Part shown: piece by piece, positions 1-5,821 of the stretch
How the letters are laid out: each line of letters opens with the position of its first letter
Numbering within the stretch: the stretch's first letter is position 1
Source: an uncultured Ruminococcus sp.
Lineage (GTDB): Bacteria > Bacillota_A > Clostridia > Oscillospirales > Acutalibacteraceae
Assembly (NCBI GenBank): GCA_902773395.1
Contig: CACYEJ010000460.1
Location: forward strand, 1 to 6,606
Direction: 5' to 3'
Length of the DNA stretch: 6,606 nucleotides
The notes under the pieces: model-generated
What the model was told of the DNA's origin: nothing
What the model saw: only the letters and a program-made list of their open reading frames with translations
Databases searched by the model: none
Translations under genes and position numbers: made by a program

Positions 1-117
1 GGAACATTCGCTCCGCCATATGGATTTGGTGACACTTGCTGTTGCGGCACATTTCCTCCGCCATACGGATTTGGTGACATCTGCTGCGGTGGAACATTCG
101 CTCCGACATACGGCATT
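1..117 (-). repeat. In-frame 45-bp tandem repeat (15-residue PQQ/NPYGG units)
   Basis: Two full 45-bp units (1-45 and 46-90) and the start of a third (91 onward) lie head to tail, and the array continues past the left edge. Read on the minus strand each unit encodes about 15 residues, NVP(P/Q)QQ(M/V)SPNPYGG(A/G). The units differ mostly by single bases. The 45-bp period keeps the reading frame, so unit number can change without breaking the protein. Confidence 0.85.
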
Positions 118-599
118 CCATATCCATACTGCGGATAATAATTCTTTGAACTGCTAGTGAGCTTGAACTTTGAAATAAGTATTGCAATATATTCTGCTAA
201 ATTAAGAAGCATAATTACTGCTACAAAAACAATAACTGTATCTTCATATTCCAAATGGAACTCCTCTGAAAAACATATGTACAAAAGCACAATAGCCAGA
301 AATATAGTAGACAAAATTATTGTGATAATTTCAATAATTGTAATCGCTTTGTATCGCATTTCCAAACCATTTATTAAATTTCTGTACCGCTGAGAAAACA
401 TTTCAATCATATCGTTCACTGTTACAATTATCATGATTACCGAAAATACAATAAAAATCCCCGATAATACTGTACTTGCACTTGCACCAAATACCGCCTC
501 AGTAATCATAGCAAAAATAATAATACCACTTATAAACAATGCAGATAATCCGCCAAATATCCCCAGCAGCTGTCGCATAACACCGGGACCATTATTCAT
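1..599 (-). CDS. Membrane protein with Pro/Gln/Gly repeat tail, partial (C-terminus beyond left edge)
   Basis: This reading frame opens with ATG at 599-597 and stays open to the left edge, giving 199 residues and no stop. The start follows GGGGAG five bases upstream, a good ribosome binding site. Four hydrophobic segments are visible, at about residues 11-31, 43-63, 86-110 and 120-143. A charged stretch between helices 2 and 3 (about 64-85) contains MFSQRYRNLINGLEMRYK. After residue 150 the protein becomes low-complexity, rich in Pro, Gln, Tyr, Gly and Asn, with a tandem 15-residue unit of the form NVPPQQMSPNPYGGG. I do not recognise a named family. The layout suggests an integral membrane protein with a flexible tail, perhaps cytoplasmic, that could bind partners or be followed by another domain outside the window. 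Short open frames on the plus strand here are shadows. That it is a real gene is fairly sure; its function is unknown. Confidence 0.8.
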   Translation of the reverse strand, partial: MNNGPGVMRQLLGIFGGLSALFISGIIIFAMITEAVFGASASTVLSGIFIVFSVIMIIVTVNDMIEMFSQRYRNLINGLEMRYKAITIIEIITIILSTIFLAIVLLYICFSEEFHLEYEDTVIVFVAVIMLLNLAEYIAILISKFKLTSSSKNYYPQYGYGMPYVGANVPPQQMSPNPYGGGNVPQQQVSPNPYGGANV

Positions 600-625
600 A
601 AAAACTCCCCTTTCATTAATGCAGC

Positions 626-639
626 TAATTGTACAATTA
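626..639. promoter_or_regulatory. 14-bp perfect palindrome upstream of the membrane-protein gene
   Basis: TAATTGTACAATTA reads the same on both strands and lies 26 bases before the ATG at 599. Its place just ahead of the ribosome binding site would suit a repressor site or a small hairpin in the leader. No clear -35/-10 pair was found between 600 and 720, so it cannot be placed relative to a promoter. In AT-rich DNA a palindrome of this length can be chance, hence the low confidence. Confidence 0.3.
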
Positions 640-721
640 ACATTCTCCATAAGTATTATTATGAAAATACTGTCTATGTTACTTATTGCCACACTATTAT
701 AAAATTTCCGTTTTGAAAACA

Positions 722-761
722 GGGCAGTGAAATGCTATAGCCTATAACACACTCACTGCCC
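722..761 (-). terminator. Hairpin terminator after serA
   Basis: A perfect 9-bp stem, GGGCAGTGA (722-730) with TCACTGCCC (753-761), encloses a 22-base loop about 28 bases past the serA stop. Read on the minus strand the second arm is followed by TGTTTTC, a short and imperfect T tract. Position and GC-rich stem support a factor-independent terminator for the serine operon. The weak tail and large loop leave its strength uncertain. Confidence 0.7.
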
Positions 762-789
762 ATAAATTTACTGTCTAAATATAATTCTA

Positions 790-1950
790 TTAAAGAATTG
801 TTCTAACTCTGATAACACCCTCAATTGCCTTGAGCTGCTCCTCTACGCCGTCAACATTGCCGGAAGCGTCAAGAACAGTATAAGCATAGTCGCCTCTTGA
901 CTTGCTCTGAACATTCTCGATGTTAGCACCCAAGTCGCTGAACTTAGCTGTAATCTGATTGAGAATTGTCGGAACGTTGCTGTGAATCACTGTAAAGCGA
1001 GGATTTGCAGTCTTAGCAACATTAATGCAGGGAAGATTAACACTGTTGATGATAGAGCCAGTTTCAAGATAAGCCTTAATCTCATTGGCAGCCATAACAG
1101 CACAATTATCCTCCGACTCAGGAGTAGACGCACCGAGATGAGGAAGTGCAATGACGCCCTTCTCACCAAGAATATCATCTGTTGCAAAGTCTGTTACATA
1201 GGCAGCAATTTTGCCTGAATTGATACCAGCAAGGATATCTGTTGAATTAACAAGACCATCTCTTGCGAAGTTCATAATTCTTACGCTGTCCTTCATCTTT
1301 GCGATTGTTTGAGCATTAATAAGCTCCTTTGTATTCGGATTGAGCGGAACATGAATAGTAATGTAATCAGCTACAGGATAAACATCTTCAAGATCAGCCG
1401 TTACTTTAATAGCAGCATCAAGCTTTGCAGCTGCTTCTGCACTGAGGAACGGATCATAGCCGATTACGCTCATACCAAGCGCAGCAGCGGCATTTGCAAC
1501 GAGCGCGCCAATAGCACCAAGTCCGATTACACCAAGAGTTTTACCCTTAATCTCAGGACCTACGAAGTTACTCTTGCCCTTCTCAACCATTTTGCCTACC
1601 TGAGCGCCGTTGCCCTTTAGAGTCTTTGCCCACTCGATACCGCCGAGAACATCTCTTGAAGAGATAAGCATACCAGCGAGAACAAGCTCTTTTACAGCAT
1701 TAGCGTTCGCACCGGGGGTATTAAATACAACGATACCCTGCTGTGTGCATTTGTCGATAGGAATATTGTTTGTTCCTGCACCGGCTCTTGCGATTGCAAG
1801 CAAGCTTTCAGGAAGCTCCATATCGTGCATTGCAGCCGAACGAACAAGAACAGCATCAGGATTTGCTGTATCATCTGCTACAACGTAGTTATCGCCGAGC
1901 TGAGCAAGACCGATTTTAGCGATCTTGTTCAATGTCAATATATTGTACAT
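790..1950 (-). CDS. serA: D-3-phosphoglycerate dehydrogenase with C-terminal ACT domain
   Basis: SerA oxidises 3-phosphoglycerate to 3-phosphohydroxypyruvate with NAD+, the first committed step of L-serine synthesis in the cytoplasm. The start at 1950 gives 386 residues, typical of the short ACT-type SerA. The Rossmann fingerprint GLGAIG is at residues 143-148, with an acidic residue at the end of the next strand (D166). The substrate/catalytic arginine R230 is in NFARDG, and the catalytic histidine H271 is in PHLGASTPESEDN. The acid partner that is usually Glu appears to be Asp (D258 in FATDD). Residues about 317-386 form an ACT domain, the usual site of serine feedback binding. The frame remains open upstream to 2004, but the later start has GGAG nine bases before it, and the longer version would start inside the upstream gene's end. 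It is last in an operon with serC and the zinc-ribbon ORF, followed by a terminator. Confidence 0.95.
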   Translation of the reverse strand: MYNILTLNKIAKIGLAQLGDNYVVADDTANPDAVLVRSAAMHDMELPESLLAIARAGAGTNNIPIDKCTQQGIVVFNTPGANANAVKELVLAGMLISSRDVLGGIEWAKTLKGNGAQVGKMVEKGKSNFVGPEIKGKTLGVIGLGAIGALVANAAAALGMSVIGYDPFLSAEAAAKLDAAIKVTADLEDVYPVADYITIHVPLNPNTKELINAQTIAKMKDSVRIMNFARDGLVNSTDILAGINSGKIAAYVTDFATDDILGEKGVIALPHLGASTPESEDNCAVMAANEIKAYLETGSIINSVNLPCINVAKTANPRFTVIHSNVPTILNQITAKFSDLGANIENVQSKSRGDYAYTVLDASGNVDGVEEQLKAIEGVIRVRTIL

Positions 1951-1959
1951 TTTAGTCAT

Positions 1960-1963
1960 CTCC
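1960..1963 (-). promoter_or_regulatory. Ribosome binding site that fixes the serA start
   Basis: GGAG on the minus strand ends nine bases before the ATG at 1950. It directly abuts an in-frame ATG at 1959 (MTKMYN...), which leaves no room for ribosome placement there. The protein beginning MYNILTLN also matches the expected N-terminal strand of this SerA type. The start at 1950 is therefore preferred over both 1959 and 2004. Confidence 0.75.
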
Positions 1964-2000
1964 AAAATAAAACAATTTGATAATATAAAGCTCCGTAATG

Positions 2001-2333
2001 TCAAAGCTCATTTTCCAATTCCCATTTACAGCCCAAGCAAAGATTTCTCCCCTTTATGACTGTAAGGCAGTCTAAGCCGAGATAAAGGTTTTCGGATATC
2101 GAAAGATATTTTCCGCAAGAGTCACACCTAACATAATTTTTGTTCTCACTAAGAGGAATATACGTCAGACAATTGCGAACTCCTTTTACATTCTCGGAAA
2201 GTGTTAGCTCTTCGGGGAATCTGCCGTTCAGTTCGTTTTTTAAACTGTCAAGCAATTTATTAGTTTTGGAATTGTAAAAAACGTTTTCGTCTTCAACATC
2301 AAGTATATAATTTACGGTCAGAGCTATTTTCAT
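2001..2333 (-). CDS. Small zinc-ribbon-like protein in the serine operon, function unknown
   Basis: The protein has 110 residues and no family I can name. The C-terminal third contains two CxxC pairs, C70-x2-C73 (VRCDSCGKY) and C99-x2-C102 (LCLGCKW), 25 residues apart, with a further Cys at 89; this pattern is typical of a zinc ribbon. The first half (about 1-60) looks like an alpha/beta segment with an acidic DVEDEN stretch. There is no signal peptide or membrane segment, so it is probably cytoplasmic. It lies 47 bases after the serC stop and 50 bases before the serA start, all on one strand, so it is very likely co-transcribed. The start is preceded by GGTGAT about eight bases away, a moderate ribosome binding site. 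A regulatory or assembly role in serine synthesis is possible from position alone; nothing in the sequence proves it. Confidence 0.75.
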   Translation of the reverse strand: MKIALTVNYILDVEDENVFYNSKTNKLLDSLKNELNGRFPEELTLSENVKGVRNCLTYIPLSENKNYVRCDSCGKYLSISENLYLGLDCLTVIKGRNLCLGCKWELENEL

Positions 2334-2380
2334 TTTAAGATATCACCAGTAAAGTTACAATTAATAGTTGATATTAATCA

Positions 2381-3466
2381 TTAAGAATTTTTCTCTTCAA
2401 AATCCTTCATAAATGCAACAAGCTTTTCAACGCCCTCAACAGGCATAGCATTGTAGATAGAAGCTCGCATACCGCCAACTGTTCTGTGACCCTTGATATT
2501 TACAAAGCCTGCTGCGGTAGCCTCTTTTACAAATTTAGCATCAAGCTCCTCGTTGCCTGTTACAAACGGAACATTCATAAGAGAACGATCCTCTGGAACA
2601 ACCGTACCCTTAAAGAGCTTAGAGCTGTCGAGATAATCATAAAGAATAGCAGCCTTCTTCTCGTTGATCTCCTGCATCTTCTCAAGACCGCCAACCTCAT
2701 TCTTAATCCACTCAAGAACGAGCTTTGCAATATAAATAGTATAGCAAGGCGGTGTGTTGAACATAGAGCCGTTATCAGCGTGAGTCTGATAGTTGAACAT
2801 TGTCGGAGTAATATCCATAGCGTTGCCGATAAAGTCTTCTCTAACGATTACAACTGTCAAGCCTGCCGGAGCCATATTCTTCTGAGCACCTGCATAAAGA
2901 AGAGCGAACTTTGAAACATCAATCGGCTTTGAAAGAATACACGAAGAGATATCTGCAACAAGCGGAATATCGCCTGTATCCGGAATCTCGTGGTAAACTG
3001 TACCGTAGATTGTGTTATTCATACAAATGTGAACGTAGTCAGCGTCCGGTCTGAACATAGACTTGTCAAGCTTTGGGATATAGGAGAAGGTTTTATCCTT
3101 TGAAGAAGCAACAGCCACAGCATCGCCATATCTTGCAGCCTCTTTGTAAGCCTTAGTAGCCCACTGACCTGTAAGCACATAATCAGCCTTGCCGTTCTTC
3201 GTCATAAGGTTCATAGGAACCATTGCAAACTGAGAGGAAGCGCCGCCCTGAAGGAAAAGCACCTTATAGTTATCTGGAATCTGCATAACCTCTCTAAGGA
3301 GCTTTTCAGCCTCTTTGATAATGCCGTCATAAACCTTAGAACGATGTGACATCTCCATAACAGACTGACCGCTGCCCTCGTAGTCAAGCATCTCAGCCGC
3401 TGCCTTTGTCAACACAGCCTCTGGCAGCATTGACGGTCCTGCTGAAAAATTATAAACTCTGCTCAT
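2381..3466 (-). CDS. serC: Phosphoserine aminotransferase
   Basis: SerC is the cytoplasmic PLP-dependent enzyme that converts 3-phosphohydroxypyruvate and glutamate to 3-phosphoserine and 2-oxoglutarate, the second step of serine synthesis; in some bacteria it also serves vitamin B6 synthesis. The 361 residues are the full family length. The N-terminus YNFSAGPSMLP (5-15) is characteristic, HRSK is at 41-44, the PLP-phosphate loop GGASSQF at 74-80, and the Schiff-base lysine K196 in YAGAQKNMAPAG. FNTPPCYTIY (236-245) and the C-terminal GHRTVGGMRASIYNAMP with the substrate-binding R334 are all present. The start is preceded by GGAGG nine bases upstream. It is the first gene of the serC, zinc-ribbon ORF, serA operon and has a near-consensus promoter. 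The order fits the pathway enzymes being made together. No defects are seen. Confidence 0.97.
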   Translation of the reverse strand: MSRVYNFSAGPSMLPEAVLTKAAAEMLDYEGSGQSVMEMSHRSKVYDGIIKEAEKLLREVMQIPDNYKVLFLQGGASSQFAMVPMNLMTKNGKADYVLTGQWATKAYKEAARYGDAVAVASSKDKTFSYIPKLDKSMFRPDADYVHICMNNTIYGTVYHEIPDTGDIPLVADISSCILSKPIDVSKFALLYAGAQKNMAPAGLTVVIVREDFIGNAMDITPTMFNYQTHADNGSMFNTPPCYTIYIAKLVLEWIKNEVGGLEKMQEINEKKAAILYDYLDSSKLFKGTVVPEDRSLMNVPFVTGNEELDAKFVKEATAAGFVNIKGHRTVGGMRASIYNAMPVEGVEKLVAFMKDFEEKNS

Positions 3467-3501
3467 TTTAAAAAGCCTCCATAAACATTATATAGTAGTA
3501 T

Positions 3502-3520
3502 TTGGCACATAATCTGCCAA
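3502..3520. promoter_or_regulatory. Inverted repeat in the serC leader
   Basis: TTGGCA (3502-3507) and TGCCAA (3515-3520) form a 6-bp inverted repeat with a 7-base spacer, inside the predicted 5' untranslated region of serC and upstream of the GGAGG site. It could be an operator for a dimeric regulator or a small hairpin. The leader, about 78 bases, is too short for a T-box, so classical serine T-box control is not supported. Confidence 0.35.
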
Positions 3521-3550
3521 TTTAGAATGTACGTGAAAGTACTCAATATA

Positions 3551-3579
3551 ATTATATTACAAATCGGCAAAGTAGTCAA
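3551..3579 (-). promoter_or_regulatory. Sigma-A-type promoter of the serC-serA operon
   Basis: Read on the minus strand, TTGACT (3579-3574) is followed after exactly 17 bases by a perfect TATAAT (3556-3551). Transcription would begin near 3544, leaving a leader of about 78 bases before the serC ATG. The match to the vegetative consensus is 11 of 12 with ideal spacing. Confidence 0.85.
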
Positions 3580-3703
3580 ACATTTTTCGGAAAAATCCGT
3601 GAATATTTCTAAATTTTGACTTTAGTTTTAAAATTCTTAATAATTACGGTTTTATAAAATCGGGGTTTTGTCGGTCAAACCAATCTTTTAGTTTTTAAAA
3701 CAA

Positions 3704-4741
3704 TCAATTCAACGCTTTCTCCAAAGCCTCCACATTCTCACTCATCAAATCAACATAGGTAACGCCGTCAAGGAACTGATCCATAGTCACATTATGACAC
3801 GAATTAAACTGCATTGCCTGAGCGTCCGAGCTTTCCGCAATCGTCTTTGCCACCTTACCATTAGACAATTCAAGATAAAACACCACCGGAATATCCTCCT
3901 CACGAACCTTTTCAATTAAAAAGGCAACCGTACCCGCACTAGGCTCACTCTGCTCAGCACAGCCCGGAAAAGCAGCATAATACTCCAGCTCAAATTCGTC
4001 CGCAAAATATCTCAGCGGAAATCTGTCACCAAACACAATAGTATTTCTCTCTGCATTTTTCACCACACGGTTAAACTCTTTTTTAAGGCTCGAAAGCTCC
4101 GACAAATATCTTTCGCAGTTGCCCGTATAAAAGGCGGTATTAGCTTCGTCCTTCTCGCACAGAGCGTCGGTAATTGCCTGAGTAATCACCTGAGCATTGT
4201 CGATTGACGTCCAAACGTGCTCGTCATACTCCTTTCCCTCGCTGCTGTCGGCAGTATCCTTAGTTTCACTGTTGCTGTCGTTGTCGTCCTCTTCGTGGTC
4301 TTCCATACCCTCAACAATCTCCTCCTCAACAACGTCAACAATATCTATCATACTTATTATTTTCATATCATCAGTATCAAAAGAACCGAGAATATCATCA
4401 ACCCACTCTTCGGATTCTCCGCCGACACAAATGAAAATATCTGCATTCTGGATATCAATAATGTCCTGCGGAGTTGGTTCAAAGGTATGGCTTTCTTCTC
4501 CCGGTCCGAGCAGCATTGTAAGTTCAGCGTGATCTCCGGCTATCTGCCTTGCAAAATCGTACTGCGGAAAAATGGTTGTAACAATACTAAGCTTATCGGG
4601 GCTGTCATTCGACGACTTTTTTTCCGGTGCTGCTTCACTGCTGTCACAGCCTGAAATCACGCAGGAAATCAGCAGCAGAGCAGCCATAAACGCAGCTTGA
4701 AAGCCTCTTATTTTCTTGCTAGAATTATCCATATTTTTCAT
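3704..4741 (-). CDS. Zinc/manganese-type ABC transporter substrate-binding lipoprotein (ZnuA/TroA family)
   Basis: This 345-residue protein would capture a divalent metal, most likely zinc, outside the cell and pass it to a membrane permease. It begins with a lipoprotein signal peptide, a basic start, hydrophobic residues 14-29 and the lipobox ISGC with Cys32. The mature part opens with LSIVTTIFPQYDFARQIAGD, typical of the family. Likely metal ligands are H85 in ESHTFEPT and H175 in DEHVW. The third ligand, usually His, is at FGDRFPLRYF, where Asp239 stands instead. PGC (259-261) and FNSCHN (312-317) supply further Cys and His residues. Residues about 132-172 form a highly acidic loop where many zinc-binding relatives carry a His-rich loop. 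The start at 4741 has GGGAG six bases upstream. No permease or ATPase gene is adjacent, so its transporter must be encoded elsewhere. Confidence 0.9.
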   Translation of the reverse strand: MKNMDNSSKKIRGFQAAFMAALLLISCVISGCDSSEAAPEKKSSNDSPDKLSIVTTIFPQYDFARQIAGDHAELTMLLGPGEESHTFEPTPQDIIDIQNADIFICVGGESEEWVDDILGSFDTDDMKIISMIDIVDVVEEEIVEGMEDHEEDDNDSNSETKDTADSSEGKEYDEHVWTSIDNAQVITQAITDALCEKDEANTAFYTGNCERYLSELSSLKKEFNRVVKNAERNTIVFGDRFPLRYFADEFELEYYAAFPGCAEQSEPSAGTVAFLIEKVREEDIPVVFYLELSNGKVAKTIAESSDAQAMQFNSCHNVTMDQFLDGVTYVDLMSENVEALEKALN

Positions 4742-4824
4742 TCTTTTCTCCCTATTAAAAACATTTACTTAATGGAAAATCTCAAATATCAGCTAATGCG
4801 AAATCTTCCACACACAGCAATTTC

Positions 4825-4853
4825 ATTATAATACAAAATCACAAAAAATGCAA
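4825..4853 (-). promoter_or_regulatory. Probable promoter of the metal-binding lipoprotein gene
   Basis: On the minus strand a perfect TATAAT (4830-4825) lies 17 bases after TTGCAT (4853-4848), which keeps only TTG of the -35 consensus. It would give a leader of roughly 75-80 bases. No clear Zur or MntR palindrome was seen between it and the ATG, so metal control is not shown by the sequence. Confidence 0.55.
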
Positions 4854-4893
4854 CCGGCAACAGTTAAGTATAATTGTAAAGTTTTTGTATGCA

Positions 4894-5009
4894 CTGGCAA
4901 CGCCAGATGAAAATCGGTCGGGAAGCCCCGACAGGCATAACGCACACCGACTTTTCGAGTTAGGTTACTTTACCGCCTGCGTCAAAATTTGTCCCTAAGG
5001 AGAGGTCAA
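4894..5009 (+). repeat. Interspersed ~90-bp repeat, copy A (with 26-bp insertion)
   Basis: Copy A opens with the hairpin CTGGC-AAC-GCCAG (4894-4906) and ends with CCCTAAGGAGAGGTCAA (4993-5009). It shares with copies B and C the blocks CGCACACCGA, GAGTTRGG, GCCTGCGTCA and CCCTAAGGAGA. It differs by 26 extra bases at 4917-4942 that carry a second GC-rich hairpin (GTCGGG/CCCGAC). It lies between divergent genes and so cannot serve as a 3' end for either. It has no plausible ORF of its own. It is probably a non-autonomous mobile or structured repeat. Confidence 0.85.
4917..4942. repeat. 26-bp hairpin insertion within repeat copy A
   Basis: These 26 bases are absent from copies B and C at the matching place (between GAAAATCG and CACACCGAC). 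They include GTCGGG (4917-4922), a 4-base loop AAGC and CCCGAC (4927-4932), a perfect 6-bp stem, followed by AGGCATAACG. Either copy A gained an element or the other two lost it; a long form of the repeat with two hairpins may be the ancestral one. Confidence 0.7.
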
Positions 5010-5099
5010 CTGCCAACGGCAGACGAAAATCGCACACCGACTTTATGAGTTGGGTGACTTTGCCGCCTGCGTCATAATTTGTCCCTAAGGAGAAGTCAA
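5010..5099 (+). repeat. Interspersed ~90-bp repeat, copy B
   Basis: Copy B starts at the very base where copy A ends, so A and B form a head-to-tail pair. Its hairpin is CTGCC-AAC-GGCAG (5010-5022), in which both arms differ from copies A and C in a matching way, so pairing is kept. The rest follows the common pattern: CGCACACCGAC, GAGTTGGGTGACTTTGCCG, CCTGCGTCA and CCCTAAGGAGAAGTCAA. The promoter of the thioesterase gene begins 12 bases beyond its end. The open frame at 4960-5163 on the minus strand across A and B is only translated repeat. Confidence 0.85.
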
Positions 5100-5111
5100 C
5101 TTTTGCCGGTA

Positions 5112-5139
5112 TTGACTTTTTGGAAATAAGATGTATAAT
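5112..5139 (+). promoter_or_regulatory. Sigma-A-type promoter of the thioesterase gene
   Basis: TTGACT (5112-5117) and a perfect TATAAT (5134-5139) are separated by 16 bases. Transcription would start near 5146, giving an 80-base leader to the ATG at 5226. The promoter sits just after repeat copy B. Confidence 0.8.
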
Positions 5140-5146
5140 ATAGAAA

Positions 5147-5187
5147 AATAAGTAACCGATCAAGTTTATTATTGACGATTACTTATT
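5147..5187 (+). promoter_or_regulatory. Long hairpin at the predicted 5' end of the thioesterase mRNA
   Basis: AATAAGTAA (5147-5155) pairs perfectly with TTACTTATT (5179-5187). The pairing continues inward through CCGATCAA with TTGACGA, with one mismatch and one bulged base, leaving an 8-base loop (5164-5171). The stem starts within a base or two of the predicted transcription start. It could protect the mRNA 5' end from decay, or the DNA palindrome could be a repressor site directly downstream of the promoter. It is not a terminator, since no T run follows. Confidence 0.6.
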
Positions 5188-5225
5188 ATTTGTAATTATT
5201 AAAATTTAAGCAATAGGAGTTTAAA

Positions 5226-5639
5226 ATGATCACATATTATCGTAAGATAAATTACTATGAAACAGACAAAATGGGAATTACCCACCACTCGAATTATGTA
5301 CGCTTTATGGAAGAAGCAAGGCTTGAGCTGCTTGACAAGATAGGCTGTGACTATGGCGAAATGGAAGAAGAAGGAATAATTTCTCCTGTGCTGTCTGTGA
5401 GCTGCAATTACAAAAAGAGCACCACTTATACAGACGAACTTGCAATTAATGTAAAAATTGTAGGCTTTACAGGAATACGTTTTTCATTCGAATATGAAAT
5501 GATAAACCTCAGCGATAATTCAGTAGTATGCACCGCCATATCAGAGCACTGCTTCGTAAACAGCTCGTTCAAGCCTATTAATCTGAACAAAGTGCAGCCT
5601 GAGCTTTACCAAAAAATACTAAACAGTTTAGAAGAATAA
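5226..5639 (+). CDS. Hotdog-fold acyl-CoA thioesterase (YbgC/4HBT family)
   Basis: The 137-residue protein has the full length of a single-hotdog thioesterase, which hydrolyses acyl-CoA thioesters in the cytoplasm, usually as a tetramer. The N-terminal motif YYETDKMGITHHSNYVRFMEEAR (residues 10-32) matches the family signature; D14 is the catalytic acid equivalent to Asp17 of 4-hydroxybenzoyl-CoA thioesterase, and it is followed by the HHSNY turn and long helix. The later strands VLSVSCNYKKSTTYTDELAI and RFSFEYEMIN follow the usual core pattern. The start has AGGAG six bases upstream. It is a single-gene unit with its own promoter and terminator, divergent from the metal-binding lipoprotein gene. 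The physiological acyl-CoA cannot be read from the sequence; medium- or branched-chain CoA or housekeeping clearance are possibilities. Confidence 0.9.
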   Translation: MITYYRKINYYETDKMGITHHSNYVRFMEEARLELLDKIGCDYGEMEEEGIISPVLSVSCNYKKSTTYTDELAINVKIVGFTGIRFSFEYEMINLSDNSVVCTAISEHCFVNSSFKPINLNKVQPELYQKILNSLEE

Positions 5640-5663
5640 TATTTTTCAATATCCAAAATTTAT

Positions 5664-5721
5664 AATCCCCTGTCACTTCTCGCTTCTTTCAAAGAGGAGC
5701 TTTGCTGACAGGGGATTTTTT
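5664..5721 (+). terminator. Strong factor-independent terminator after the thioesterase gene
   Basis: A perfect 12-bp stem, AATCCCCTGTCA (5664-5675) with TGACAGGGGATT (5706-5717), ends in an unbroken run of T (5716-5721). The 30-base interior can fold further (GCTTCTTT against AAAGAGGAGC). It begins 25 bases after the stop codon. Confidence 0.92.
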
Positions 5722-5821
5722 CTAAAAGCTTTAAATTTTTACAAAGCAGTTTAAACTAATATCCATTAGCTTTAACAAAACATCTCACCATTTTCTGACA
5801 AACGCCCTATATTACGGACAA

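Noticed and set aside
157..702. Two plus-strand ORFs (157-393 and 433-702)
   Set aside because: Most of their length lies opposite the minus-strand membrane-protein gene, which has a good start, ribosome binding site and helix pattern. They lack ribosome binding sites.
1951..2004. Longer SerA start at 2004 or 1959
   Set aside because: The 2004 start overlaps the end of the upstream gene and adds a non-family N-terminus. The 1959 start directly abuts the GGAG site. The 1950 start has proper nine-base spacing.
3467..3550. T-box or other riboswitch ahead of the serine operon
   Set aside because: The leader is only about 78 bases, with no antiterminator, specifier loop or terminator.
3582..3662. 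Small palindromes (ATTTTT-CGG-AAAAAT at 3582-3596 and CGGTTTTATAAAATCG at 3647-3662) as a terminator for the lipoprotein gene
   Set aside because: The stems are AT-rich or loopless and lack a proper T run on the minus strand. No clear terminator was found after 3704, so transcription may end weakly or run on toward serC.
4197..4654. Plus-strand Ser-rich and hydrophobic ORFs opposite the metal-binding lipoprotein gene
   Set aside because: They are antisense shadows of the acidic loop and N-terminus of the lipoprotein, whose motifs and start are convincing.
4960..5163. 67-residue minus-strand ORF with a repeated SLGTN(F/Y)DAGGKVT peptide
   Set aside because: It is the translation of repeat copies A and B. 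It has no ribosome binding site and overlaps the thioesterase promoter. The repeated peptide follows from the DNA repeat.
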